From Annona cherimola (taxonomy: Eukaryota > Streptophyta > Magnoliopsida > Magnoliales > Annonaceae), in assembly GCA_030490835.1 (NCBI GenBank), contig CM059973.1, positions 49,852,008 through 49,916,007 of the forward strand: a DNA stretch of 64,000 nucleotides, read 5' to 3'. The first letter of the stretch is position 1. Every line of letters starts with the position of its first letter. Positions 10,619-22,595 of this stretch are shown here, in pieces. Both the position numbers and the translations under genes were made by a program. The notes beneath the pieces were generated by a model. It saw only the letters and a program-made list of their open reading frames with translations, made no database searches and was not told the origin of the DNA.

Positions 10619-13612
10619 CAATCTTAGACACGTATAAAACCCTAAGGTTGTAAACCCTGGGTAATATATTAATGAAATATATATTCATGAAATATGAAAT
10701 TATGTGGGAATAGATGTTGAAATAATTAATCATGAAATTCGGATGAATAGTGCACGTGAATAGTGAAACGTGAATAGTAAATGTGGGATTAAGAAATATG
10801 TTAAGTTAATCACTTTGGATTAACTTAATCACAAAAAGACAAAAAAGGAAGCTTCCCACAAAAGGACAAAATAGTAACTTTTTGATTTATTTAGTATTTT
10901 CGGATTTTTATGGATTTTTGTGAAGAAAATGAAGAAAAATTAATATCTTGCAATCCGGACGTCGGATTGAGATGAAATTTTTTATGGATGGCCAAAATAT
11001 GATGATGAACATGATGAATGGGTTAAGATGTGATGAAAATCACAAATCAAAGGTCAAGATGAAGCGTCAAATAGAGATCGAAAAAGCAGCTTAACTTTTA
11101 ATTAAAGCTACTTTTGACTTTTTAATAAATAAATAATAAAAAAATAAAAAAATTAAATGAAAATGCAGCTGCAATGCAGGGAGTTGCAGGGGATGTTGAC
11201 TTTTTGGGCCAAATCCAATGGCCAGAAATTAATCTTATCATTAACCAACGGTTAGGATTGATTTACCCTAAATTAATTAATATAAAAAAATCAAAAAAAT
11301 AATAAAAAATAGGGCTGAATAGGGTGGCTGGAGCAGGAATAGGGTGGGCAGCTCTTGGCTCAATGCAATTTTTAAAATTAAAAAGAAATACCAATTTATA
11401 ATTAAATACCTCAAAGCTAGGGGGTAAAATCCAATTTTGTGAAAAATCAAAAAGTATAAATAGGGGGGCAGGGAGGAAGTCCAAAGGCACTCCAATCTTG
11501 AGCAATTCAAGTCATTCCCACCCCCAAATTCGTTTTAAGAGAGAAAGAGGAGGTTAGAGAGAGAAAGGGCAAGTTGGAGGAGAGATTTTCTATTTCAGGT
11601 AAGTGATTTCTTCCCAAATTTCTTTTGGATGTTAAGTAGGGTAAAATCATGCTTAGATAATGCCTAAGCATGAGAAAATAAGTAAGGTTATAATGCCAAA
11701 GTAGAATTATGCCGAAACATCGAAAATTTGGAGCGAAGATAGAGCATTCGGGAAAATCATGTATGATATATGGAAATAATGCTCCAAATTTGATAAATGA
11801 TGATTCGGGATGTATGATTATGATAAATATGATGTTGGAATGATGATATATTAATTTCATGATTTTTGGAATTAAGGATTATGCTTAAGTGAATTTATGA
11901 TGATTTTTAGTACATGGAGAAAATGATTTATTTAACCAAGTAAACGATGATAAATTCAAAATGTACGAAATTTCCCATGATATACGAAGCATAAGCTATG
12001 TCATTGGATTTTTTATTTTTGGGAAAAATGTCAATTTTTGGAACCCATGAATAGTAACCCCACGTGCTGTGAACAGTAACCTCGGGTGAACAGTGACATG
12101 AACAGTAATTATGAACAGTGAACAGCGTATTTTGGGAAATAATTGAGATTTATTTTGTATATTTATGAGGATATATGGATGGAATTTTTAAAGGATTTAT
12201 GGATAAAAATTCATATAAATGAGTAATGACCAAGTATTTATAAAAGAAAAACCTCTATAAAAATGAGGTAATATGTGATCGTAAAGTAAGCATGGAAAGT
12301 AAACTAAGACATAGAATGGATGGATAAAATATTCATTTTCCTTGTATAGGGAAAAAGGAAGGAGAATGTTGAGGACACGGACTGAGGAGGTAAGCAAGCA
12401 AACCCTTTTGAAAATGTGATTTTATTCTCAAGTATTTATGAAATGTATTTAAGGATGATCATTCCTATAATGTTTTGAAATGATGAATGTTTATGAGTTT
12501 TTATGAAAAGTCATGCCAGCATATTGATATCATGTGATGTTCATGGACATGTGCACATGTACGATGTATAAGGAAGAGGCTTTGGTGGAGGTAGAAAGCG
12601 GATCAGAGGGTCCTCCTTCACTATTGCCGAGTCGTATGGGCTGTGTGCCAACGGCGTCCTCCCCAGAGGTGGAGGCAAAGCAATGTTATATTTGAATGAA
12701 TGCATGGATTTGAAATTATGTTTTAATGGATGGTGCAAATAATTCTCTACATGAGAATGACAAGTTACCTGGTGTAAGAGGTATATAACGCTGGGGAAAT
12801 CAAAAGTCATGCATGTAGGAACCACGTAGGCGTCAAGAGGAAGAGAGGTTCCTCTTGATGAGGCCAAGTCGGAGACAGCCGGCGTATTGGACCATGTTAT
12901 GTGAGATGTTCCCTGAGCTAGCGTACCCGCACACGAAGGTTTATGTCAGGAGTGGAAAGGAAGCATTTGCACATCCAATGTTTATGAAAAAGTTTCTATT
13001 CCATTGATAGTTGATCACTTGCTAAGTGTCTCCTATCGAATGGAGAGAAATGCATTTAGGAATGATTTACATTAATGGTTTATGAAAGGTTTCGAAATAT
13101 GGTTTACGAAAAGGTTTATATTCCGTTGGTAGTTGATCACTTGGTAAGTGTCTTCTATCGAATGGAGAGGAATGCATTTAAAATGAAAAATGTTTGCTTA
13201 TTGAGTTTCGACTCATGTTTTGTTTTCCCAACCCCAGACAGGTGTAGGGAAAGCCAAGAGATGAAGGGCATGGGTTGCTAAAGGAAAAGAGGAATCTACA
13301 AAGGTTAGTAGATTTTTGTATGAATAGATTCCCTAATGGGATATGATGAAAAAGGACATAGGTTGTAAGAAATTGTGAAGTTATGAATAATATGAGAAGT
13401 TGATGATTTATGATGTTATGGATAAGTCCATCATGAATGATGATGAGTATATGTTTATGTGATAAAAGAAAAGAAAAAGAAAAAAAGAAAATTTGGACGA
13501 GAACCAATTAAGAACCCGCCGCGTGATCAGGGCAACAATCCTGATTCACGTTTACCAATCGACAAGATCTTGGAGTAAGGACTATGTGGACGCTTCGGGC
13601 CGGGGCGCCACA
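10619..13612 (+). mobile_element. Solo LTR of a chromovirus related to E1 (2994 bp, TSD TAGTG)
   Basis: The block starts TGTGAAACCCC and ends CGGGGCGCCACA, and is flanked on both sides by TAGTG (10614-10618 and 13613-13617), a perfect 5-bp target duplication. No internal region is present, so it is a solo LTR left by LTR-LTR recombination. Its start, its TATA box, the conserved leader decamers (12390-12399 and 13193-13205) and its last 100 bases match the E1 LTR family, read in the opposite orientation. Two clusters of short repeats based on GTGAATAGTG (10742-10780) and GAACAGTAAC (12046-12125) lie upstream and downstream of the TATA box. It splits the G1 protease. Confidence 0.85.
11455..11463 (+). 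promoter_or_regulatory. TATA box of the solo LTR
   Basis: TATAAATAG lies in a GTATAAATAGGGGGGCAGGG context, about 840 bp into the LTR. The equivalent E1 site has the same flanking GC-rich run. It probably marks the U3/R border. Confidence 0.6.
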
Positions 13613-14683
13613 TAGTGCATGTGTGGTTATATATTGATAAGATACAAATTAATGGGTAGCACTAGAATCCAACAAAGCTATCGCAGATTTTCTTAAAATG
13701 TAAACTGTACCTGTAACCGCTTTTTCTTCTTGCTCCTGTGACTCAGTATGTGTCAACGCATGCACCTGCAACGAATTTGTAGAAGTGCCCTGTCTGTTAG
13801 CAGTTGCAGTTATCTTTTCCTAGGCTGGTCTTCCTTGCCCTTGTGCTGCTTGTGCCTTATTTGCACAGTTCGGGGCGATATGCCCTACTTGATCACACAC
13901 AAAGCACTTAATAATTTTTGCTTCCATTCTTCCACAGCCCCTTGCCATGTGACCTATTTAACCATATTTAAAACACTTGTTTGATCCCTTCAAAAATTTC
14001 TCTAGATGGCGTTTTTGACACTTTTTGCGAAGTGAGGAGTTCCTCTTTTTGAGAATGACTTTTCCTCTACTCATTCCTCCTTTTTTTACCTTTTTCTTTC
14101 CCCATTTCGGTTTCCTTGACACCAGGATTGAAAAACCTCTACCCTTGCCTCATCTCCTAGGTCCTCAATGCCTCTACCTCTAATGCCCTTGCCCTCTCAA
14201 TACTTGATGCATGATCCTTAATTAATAAAGGTGCAAGGCTCTCTCTTAGATATGGCCTAAGTCCTCGTTGGAACCTTTGTGCCTTATTTTCTGGTACATT
14301 GGCAATCCAAGGCACATACCGTACTAAAGCATTAAACCTTGTTGCATATTTGGTGACTGACATCCTTCCCTGGTAGAGTCGTTCAAATTCAATTACTTTC
14401 TAACTCTGAAGTCCTGCTGAAAGGTACTCCTTATTAAATTCTTCGACAAAAGTCTGCCAGGTTACCTCCTCCGGTTGTGGCATGGAAATTAGCAAGGTCT
14501 CCCATAATTCATGAACATTTATTACTAGCAGATGAGTGACACATAAAACCTTCTGTCTGTCATTGCATAGAGATATTCTAAGTAATTTCTTAATATTCAT
14601 CATCCACTGCTCGACTTGTATAGGGTTTGGTTAGGTTAAGAACTTAGGAGGACGTTGGGCCAAAAAGACATTAATAGCCTTCA
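13613..14683 (-). pseudogene. G1 gag C-part, two zinc knuckles and protease active-site region
   Basis: Minus-strand continuation of G1. From 14683 downward it encodes a gag stretch starting AINVFLAQRPPKF, then a capsid-like region (ORFs 14400-14603 and 14157-14363, with TRFNALVRYVPWI as in E1). Two CCHC-type knuckles follow near 13990-13870; the second, CFVCDQVGHIAPNC, is intact. The protease motif near 13650-13660 reads LLDSSATH rather than LFDSGATH, so the conserved glycine after Asp-Ser is serine, and a stop follows. The reading is broken by several stops. The left end is the solo LTR insertion and the right end is the E2 LTR at 14684. Confidence 0.8.
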
Positions 14684-15214
14684 TGTGATACCAAGACCAA
14701 TGGAGGTCCATACATATAAACTAGGCATTTAACTTGATTAATTGTATCATTCAATTTAATGATTGATTTTAGGGCCATTGATTAAGTAAGGTAATTAAAT
14801 TAATCACCATAGCTCAATATGAGTTAATGTGTACAAAGAGACCCAATGAGGTTTAGCAAAATGAGGATATGTCATGAATAATTATTTCATATATTATGAT
14901 TTAATTGACGATAATTATGATGATAATTATGAGATTGATGTGTTTAAAATTAGAAAATTTATAACTTGACACCTATAAGGCGGAATAACATGAAATTTGA
15001 AGGGTAAGCCCATGATGATGTGCTCTACCTTATGAATGGAATGAATTATGTTAATTATGATTTGATTAGGGTGATAATTATTTAATTTTATCCAAATCCA
15101 AAAGACAATTTCAAATGACCATAACTTACACTAGAAAGGTCACTTTGACATAAAATTTTTAGTGAATGATTAAAATGACATGACTTTTCATATGGATGAG
15201 TTTGATTAAACTAA
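14684..15214 (+). repeat. E2 LTR, left part (interrupted by E1)
   Basis: It starts TGTGATACCAAG inside G1 gag and resembles the reverse complement of the G1 LTR ends. The shared stretch around GTAATTAAATTAATCACC and the following GTGTACAAAGAGA are recognisable in both. It is cut at 15214 by E1 and resumes at 25107. Five bases before it are CTTCA; a matching copy at the far end is uncertain. Confidence 0.65.
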
Positions 15215-17743
15215 TGTGGCGCCCCGAACCGAGGTGCCTAGAAGCCTTACTCTGGGATCGTTTTGATTAGTAAACGTGATTCAGGATTGTTGCCTTGATC
15301 ACAAGACATGATTATATATATATATATAACATCAATACATGGAAAATTTCTATCATTCATCCAACATGAAATATATTTCACATATCACAGTTATGATCGA
15401 AAACTGTTCCATAAACATTTCCATTAGAATAAAAATAATCATTTCTATCTCAACATTATCATCATCGTCTTTACATAAAATTTACATATACAACATTCTT
15501 ATCGAAACTACATATCCTTTTGCATGCTGCCTTCATCATTATTTCCTGTCTGATGTTGAAAAAGCATAGGTGAGTAATAATACTCAGTAAGCAAGTCATA
15601 CATATTTTTTTCCCAATCATTTTCATGCATTTCATAAAATGCAAATGCAATGCATACATAGCATTCATGACATCGCTTTAGATGCAACGCTAGCTAGGCG
15701 CCCATCCCATACATGTTCCTATTTCAGGGAGGTTGCCGCCGGCCTGGGCTTATATAAGCGACTCGATAATAGCGAGGGGAACATCCATTCCACTTACTAC
15801 CTCGACTAAGGCCTATTCCTCGTGCACATGCTCATTTACATATACATGCCGGCATGATATTTGCAAATCATAAATAATTTCATAAAAAGCATTTAATAAA
15901 CAATTTAACGAACGTACTTCAGTTTATGTAAAGCAGCTATAGGTGTGGTCATCCTTATATAAATTTCATAAAGCAATTCACAAACAATTTCAAGCATTTT
16001 GGAAATAATTTACAAAACATATAACTTGCTTACCTTCTCAGCTGGTGTCCTCGACCTTTTCTTTCCCTTTTTCTATTCAAGGAAAAAAGATATTTCATTT
16101 CTTCTATTCAAGCTGCTTCCCATGCATGCTCTATAATATTTGGGCATTATTTCTTTATATGGATATTTTTATCCATAGGTTCCTCAAAAATTCCACCCTT
16201 ATATTTAAATATTAATCTCAAATTTTCTCCAAAATCACGCTGTTTACTGTAGCAAATCACTATAGTGGATTACTGTAGTAGTACTGTAGCAAATTACTGT
16301 TCACCCGATGTTACTGTTTACAGTAACGTGGGTTACTGTTTACAGTAATGGGTTCCAAAAATAAAAAATACCATGACATAGTGTATGCTTAGTATATCAT
16401 GGAAAATTTCATAAATTTTGAATTTATCATCATTTGCTTGGCTAAAAAAATCACTTTCTCCATATACTAAAAATCAACATAAATTCACTTAAGCATAATC
16501 CTTAATTCCAAAAATTATGAAATTAATATATCATTATTCCAACATCATATTTATCATATTCATATACCTTAAATCATTATTTATAAATTTTGGAGCATTA
16601 TTTTCACATATCATATGCTATTTTCCCGAATACCCTATCTTCGCTCCAAATTTTTGATGTTTTGGCATAATTTCAATTAAGCATTATATCTATACTTATT
16701 CTCACATGATTAGGCATTATCTAAGCATGGTTTTACTCTACTTAACATCCAAAATAAATTTGGGCAGAAATCACTTACCCGAAGTGGAGATACGCCTCTT
16801 TTTCTCACACTTTCTCTCTCTAACTTACTCCTTTCTTTCCTTGGATGTGTGGAATGGTTTGGGGGCTTGAAATGGATCAAGTGGAGCTGGGATTTCTGAT
16901 GCCTTGGACGTCCCCCCTGCTGCCCTAATTATAGGGTTGAAGTTTTCAAGAATTTGGAATTTACTCCCTAGCTTTGAGGTATTTAATTATAAATTGGTAT
17001 TTTTTTATAATTTTGAAAATGCATGGAGCTTTGTGCAGCCACCCTAGGCCTGCTCCAGCCCACCCTATGCAGCCCTATTTTTCCTTGATTTTTTGATTTT
17101 TAAAATTAATTAATTTAGGCTAAATAAATCCTAGCCGTTGGTTGATGATGATGATGATCATGGACCGTTGATTTTGGTCAAGATCTCACCCACCCCCCTG
17201 CCGTAGCTGCTTTTTTAATTTATTTATTTATTTTAATAAAAAGTCAAATGCACATTAATGGAAAAGTTAATTCACTTTTTCAATCTTTATTTGACGATTC
17301 ATCTTGACCTTTGATTTGTGATTTTCATCACATCTTAACCCATTCATCATGTTCATCATGAATTTTTAACCATCCATAAAAAATTTCATCGAAATCCAAC
17401 GCCCGGATTGCAATTTATGAATTTTTTTTCTATTTTCCACTAAAATCTAAATTTTGATTAAAATATCCAAAAGAATTGCTATTTCGTCCTGTAGTGATTA
17501 AATCTCTATTTTGTCTTTTTGTGATTAAGTTAATCCAAGTGATTAACTCTTAATCACGTGTCTTAATCCCCAATTACTATTCTCGTTCACTATTCACGCG
17601 CACTATTCTTAATTGCATTATTTTATTCTCCAATACACATATCCATCAATATAATTCATGAATTTTCATTTATCATAAAAATATTTACAAAAGAATTTAG
17701 GATTACAATCTCGAAATGGCAAATATACGGTCGAGGTTCCACA
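15215..17743 (-). repeat. E1 3' LTR (2529 bp)
   Basis: Plus-strand ends are TGTGGCGCCCCG and GGTTCCACA, giving TG...CA termini with a TGTGG/CCACA terminal inverted repeat. The minus-strand TATA equivalent (TATAATTA) is at 16926-16933. Leader decamers lie at 15583-15595 and 16023-16033, and the GC-rich island at about 15675-15800. A cluster of TACTGTAGCAAAT and ACTGTTTACAGTAA repeats (16237-16351) is expanded relative to the other LTR. Confidence 0.85.
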
Positions 17744-17760
17744 ATCCTCCACCCCTTACA
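17744..17760 (-). other. E1 polypurine tract
   Basis: On the minus strand, GTAAGGGGTGGAGGAT directly precedes the LTR start TGTGGAACC. It is the expected primer for plus-strand DNA synthesis. Confidence 0.7.
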
Positions 17761-17779
17761 ATTGGTTTCGTCCCGAAAC

Positions 17780-19148
17780 CTATCTTTCCTTGAACAATTG
17801 AGGATATTTTCTTTCGACTTCTTCTCGTAGTTCCCAAGTGGCTTCGAACTCTGAATATCGATTCCATTGTACCTTTACATACTCGATCTCTCTGTTCCGA
17901 AGCTTCTTGATCTTGAAATCTAATATTTTGATTGGTCTTTCCTCATAGTTCAAGTGTTCTTAGATTGACAAATTCTCTGCTATCAATACATGGGTAGGAT
18001 CGGAAACATATTTCCTAAACATGGAGATGTGAAACACATTGTGGATGACACTGAGGGCTGGTGGCAGGGCTATTCTATAGGCTAAATTGCCTATCTTTTC
18101 CAAAACTTCAAATGGCCCGACATATCTTGGGTTTAGTTTTGCCCTCTTTCCAAACTAGGTGACTCTTTTGAATGGCATTACTTTGACAAATACGTGATCC
18201 CCAACTTGGATATTCAAATCCCTTCTTTTGCAATTGGTGTAACTCTTTTGCCTGCTTTGGGCTGTGAGTATATACTGGCGAATCACTTGGACTTTTTCTG
18301 TCATTTTTTTTGAGAGGTCTGGAGCCAACTTCCTTTCTCCCACTTCATCCCAGTTTAGAGGAGTTCTGCATTTTCGTCCATATAAAGCTTCAAATTGGGC
18401 CATTTAAATGCTTTCTTGATAACTGTTGTTATAAGCAAATTCTGCCATAGCTAAATATTCATCTCATGATCCTCCAAATTCTACTGTGCACATCCTCAGC
18501 ATATCCTCAACTATTTGATTTACCCTTTCTGTCTGTCCATCAGTTTGAGGATGAAATGTTGTACTAAATTTCAGCTGTGTACCTAAGGTTTGATGTCAAC
18601 TTTTCCAAAATCGAGAAGTAAAACTGGAATCTCTATCAGAAACTATTGACTTAGGTACTCCATGCAGTCTCACTATCTCCTTATAGTAAATCTTAGCTAG
18701 TCGCTCAGCAGTAAAATTTTTCTTGATAACTAGAAAATGAACTACCTTTGATAATCTATCAACTATTACCCATATACCATCATTTCCTTTTTGGGTTCTT
18801 GGCAACCCTTCAATAAAGTCCACAGTAGTATCATCCCATTTCCATTCTGGGACTTCGAGCGACTGTAATTTTCCAGGGGTTCTTTGATGATCAGCCTTGA
18901 CATGTTAGGCATTTGGCCACATATTCAGCAATTTCTCTCTTCATGTTATTCCACCAATACATCCTTTTGATATCTTGATACATCTTAGTGCTGCCTGGAT
19001 GCATCGAAAATGGAGAAAAATATACTTCTTTCAATATTTGTTCCTTTATTTCTTCTTGATTGGGTATGCATAGGCGACCCCTATATCTATACATCCTATG
19101 TTCATCTTGTATATATTTAGTGAAATTTTTCTTGATTATTTTCTCCAC
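17780..19148 (-). pseudogene. E1 integrase and chromodomain-like C-terminus
   Basis: This part would insert the cDNA into chromatin. The ORF at 18891-19148 carries the zinc-binding half (HPGSTKMYQDIKRMYWW, then CLTC). The ORF at 18596-18823 holds the core, with DFIEGLP and then [13 protein letters not shown] carrying the second catalytic aspartate. The [13 protein letters not shown] segment follows after a stop near 18540. The ORF at 18155-18403 has FEALYGRKCRTP and the GPY/F-like region GDHVFVKVMPF. The last 60 or so codons end in EATWELREEVERKYPQLF before a TAG at 17780-17782, a typical chromodomain end. At least three in-frame stops break the chain. Confidence 0.85.
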
Positions 19149-19227
19149 TTAACTCTTTAAATCCCCATTTTCTTGTTGAGCCTTTTAATTTGCTCAAATA
19201 GATCAATTCTTGTAGTAGTCCTTTTTC

Positions 19228-19740
19228 CTATGTAATAAGATGTGCTGAGCTAACATTTCTACTTAGCGCATCAGCTACTACATTAGCTTTGTCTGGATGA
19301 TATAAAATGTCGAGGTCATAATCCTTGAGTAACTCGAGCCATCTTCTTTGCCTCATATTTAATTCCTTTTGAGTAAAAATGTACTTGAGGCTTTTGTGAT
19401 CAGTATAGACCTCACATTTAACTCCATATAAATAGTGTCTCCAAATTTTCAAGGCAAAGACTACTGCTGCCAATTCTAAGTCATGGGTTGGATAGTTTAC
19501 CTCATTTGTCTTGAGTTGCATGGATGCGTATGATATAACTTTTACAATTTGCATCAGTACACATCCTAATCCTTTCTTTGAGGCATCACTATAGATCACA
19601 AACCCTTCCTTCTCCGTAGGCAGTGTTAGAATTAGAGCTTTTACCAGTCTTTTCTTTAACTCTTGGAAGCTATTCTCACATTCTTGTGTCCATTCATACC
19701 TAAATACTTTCCTTGTCAGCTTTGTGAGTGGAGCTGACAA
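19228..19740 (-). pseudogene. E1 RNase H domain
   Basis: A 170-codon open stretch carries the gypsy RNase H. It has the connection segment (SFQELKKRL), the first catalytic aspartate in [12 protein letters not shown], the [10 protein letters not shown] helix, [10 protein letters not shown] and the terminal VVADALSRN. This enzyme degrades the RNA strand of the RNA-DNA hybrid. Stops separate it from RT upstream and integrase downstream, although frame and order are otherwise those of an intact pol. Confidence 0.85.
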
Positions 19741-20655
19741 TTATGAGAATCCTTCCATAAATCTCCTGTAGTAGCCAGCTAGCCCTAGAAAACTTCTTAT
19801 TTATGTGATATTTGTTGGTTGTGGCCACTTTGTTATTACCTCAATCTTTTGAGGGTCTACTTGTACTCCCTTCTCGGATATAATGTGGCTGAGAAAGGCT
19901 ACCTGTTTCAACCAAAACTCACATTTCTTGTATTTAGCATATAATTTCTCCCTTCGAAGAATTTCCAATACTATCCTCAAGTGTTTCTCATGCTCTTCTT
20001 CTATTTTTGAATAAATCAATATATCATCAATGAATACCACCACAAATTGATCTAGAAACTTTCGAAAAATCTTATTCATCATATCCATAAACACAGCTGG
20101 GGCATTCGTTAGTCCAAATGGCATGACTAAGAATTCATAATGCCTATATCTTGTTCTGAATGCTGTTTTATGGATGTCCTTTGGACATATCCTCAACTGG
20201 TGGTATCCTAACTATAAATCAATCTTTGAAAATGTCGAGGCTCCTTTCAACTGATCAAAAAGATTATCTATTCTTGGGAGTGGGTACTTATTTTTTACTG
20301 TTACTTTATTCAATTCTCTGTAATCAATACAGAGTCTCAAACTTCCATCCTTTTTTCTTACAAATAGTACTGGAGCTCCCCAAGGTGACGCACCGGGTCT
20401 AATAAACCTTTTATCTAATAAATCTTGAATCTGTACTTTCAACTCAGCCAATTCGGCTGGTGCCATCCTATATGGGGTCTTAGATATTGGGGTTGTTCCA
20501 GGGATTATTTTTATTTTCATATCCATTTCCCTTTTCGGTGGCAAATTACATAGCTCCTTTGGAAAAATATCAGGAAATTCCTTTACCACTGGAATCTGTT
20601 CCAGGGTACTCCATCTCTTTTTACTGTGTTTATAGAGACCAGATAAGCTGTACAT
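19741..20655 (-). pseudogene. E1 reverse transcriptase
   Basis: RT is split between two open stretches. The upstream one (20212-20655) holds the linker, the fingers ([20 protein letters not shown]) and [17 protein letters not shown]. The downstream one (19801-20196) holds [17 protein letters not shown] and the catalytic [10 protein letters not shown] with both aspartates intact. The stop between them falls just after FSKIDL, where YHQLRI follows in the family. A frameshift near 20583-20655 separates RT from the protease frame. Residue quality is high, so the element was functional until fairly recently compared with G1 and E0. Confidence 0.88.
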
Positions 20656-21314
20656 TGTTGGCGTATCAGCTTAGCTGCTTTCATAGCTGATAGCATCCTT
20701 GTTGTGTTTTCTGGCTGTCTTATTTTACTGATCTCTATTTCATCTTTCGGTGCTTCAAATTGCACTTTTTTATTTTTGTAATCAATTGTTGCACCCCATT
20801 GACTTAGCCAATCCTTCCCTAGTATGACATCAAATTTTGTCATGGGTAGTAGGATGAGATTAGCTTCCAATATTTTTATTCCTATCCTGATAAGACATGC
20901 CTTGCAGATTTGATTTATACTTGCCAACCTATATATTGGGGATTCTACATGTATAGTACTACTGGTTTCTTCTACCCGAAGTGCATATGTGATTACAAAT
21001 TGGTATGATATAAATGAATGCGTAGCTCCAGAATCAAATAAAGTTACTGCAGAATTTCGTAAAATATAAATCATACATATAATCACTTTTTCCTCCATTT
21101 CTTGTGACTTTGTTCGGGTGAGGGCTTGGACACGCACTGGGTTGACAGCAGTACCGGGCCGGTTGGCGATGTCGAGGACCTTTTGCTGGGCCTGCCTTCC
21201 TCGGACTGGTGCTCCTTGTGGCTTATTCGGACAGTTGAGTGAAATGTGTTCGACTTGACCATAGTTTAAGCACTTTATTATTTTGGCTTTGTCAGTCCCG
21301 CAGTCCCAGGCCAC
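20583..21314 (-). pseudogene. E1 zinc-knuckle remnant and aspartic protease
   Basis: This is a 243-codon open stretch. Residues 14-28 look like a second zinc knuckle in which the second cysteine is tyrosine (CLNYGQVEHISLNC). The protease active site LFDSGATHSFIS is at residues 92-103 (Asp94, codon 21033-21035), and the flap and C-terminal ILGKDWLSQWGATIDY follow. It would cleave the polyprotein. The frame ends just after NRFQW, where RT continues in another frame, so a small indel near a run of five T (plus strand about 20618-20622) is likely. Confidence 0.85.
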
Positions 21315-22397
21315 ATGACCAGTTTGGCCACACTTGTAGCATTTCCTCGTTCCTTGTAAACATTCGCCTGAATGGCTTCTGTCGCAAGTTCTGCAAGTCG
21401 GGGTGCTCTGTGTCTTGTTGCCAATCTTCTTTCTCTCGGCGATTACCCTTTTTCCTTTATTAGACTCACCTTCCTTGGAGGCTGTAAAGAATTATTTTTG
21501 AGCTTGCCTAAGCTCTTGAGTCCTCATTGACTCCATCTCCAATGCCCTCGCCCACTCAATGCTAGAGGCATAGTCTTTTATTAATAATGGGGCTAACCCC
21601 TCTCTTAACTGGGGTCTCAATCCCCTCTGGAAGCTTTGTGCCTTATCCTCTGGCACATTGGCGATCCACGGTACGTATCTTACTAAGGCATTGAACTTTG
21701 TAGCATATTCCATGACTGTCATCCTGCCTTGGTAAAGTTTTTCAAATTCTATCACCCTCTAGCTCTGTAGCCCTACAGGGAGATATTCTTTATTAAATTC
21801 CTCCAAAAACTCATGTCATGTAACTTGCTCCGGATGTGGCATAGTAACCATCAGCGTTTCTCACCATTCATAAGCATCTTTTACCAATAGGTGGGTTACG
21901 TACAACACTTTTTGCTGATCATTGCAGGGCGATATTCTAAACAATTTCTTTATTTCTGTGATCCACTGCTCTGCAATGAGGGGGTCTGGTTCCCCTGCAA
22001 ATTTGGGCGGGCGCTGGGCAAGAAAGGCATTGATAGCCTTTCTATTGGCCTCAAGGAGACTATCCTCCATACCCCTTGATGTGCCGAGGTTGGCCAAAGG
22101 ACCTGGTCTTTCCCCATCTGCTCTTGATGGCGGGGCCTGCTGGTTTCGCACTTCCTGTAATAAATCAGCAACCTGGGCTGTCCATTGCTGCATAGCTTTT
22201 TCAATTGCTGCAGCTATTCTATCTTTTATATTGACCTCTGCTTGAGGTCTATCCATCTCGCCGTGCGTCTTAGAGGATCGCTCCTCAGATTCTGCCCAAT
22301 ATGTTCTTTTACTGGCTTCGCCCCTTGCCTAATCAACAAATTCTTCCATTGGGGCCTTTCCTTTGTTAGCTCTTGCTTTAGCTCTGTTGAGCGTCAT
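21315..22397 (-). pseudogene. E1 gag with first CCHC zinc knuckle
   Basis: The probable start is the ATG at 22395-22397, 180 bases downstream of the PBS. It begins with a basic stretch (NRAKARANKGKAP) and meets a stop about 22 codons later. It continues through a coiled region and AINAFLAQRPPKFAGEPDP, the capsid segment WITEIKKLFRIS, EEFNKEYLP and YATKFNALVRYVPWIANVPE (21492-21755), and the knuckle CYKCGQTGHVAWDC near 21303-21345. Gag forms the virus-like particle and binds the RNA. Several stops interrupt it. The G1 gag at 13613-14683 is colinear. Confidence 0.85.
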
Positions 22398-22578
22398 TTT
22401 TAATTTCACTAAACATTCATTAGTATAATATCAATATTCATCATGTCATAGTCACATGCTCATATAATTCACATATATTATACATTGTCATCAATAATAA
22501 ATCAATGGATCGTAATCATAATTTCATGTATTCTAACTTGATCATTTTCTTTCTTTTTCTGCCTATTTACCAATCCAT

Positions 22579-22590
22579 GCTCTAATACCA
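22579..22590 (-). other. E1 primer-binding site (initiator tRNA-Met)
   Basis: The minus strand reads TGGTATTAGAGC, one mismatch from the initiator tRNA-Met PBS TGGTATCAGAGC. It lies within 6 bases of the 5' LTR. This fixes the element's orientation. Confidence 0.8.
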
Positions 22591-22595
22591 ACTTC

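Noticed and set aside
21922..22245. 107-codon plus-strand frame, with neighbours at 21891 and 22185
   Set aside because: These are antisense shadows of E1 gag, whose minus-strand protein motifs are clear.
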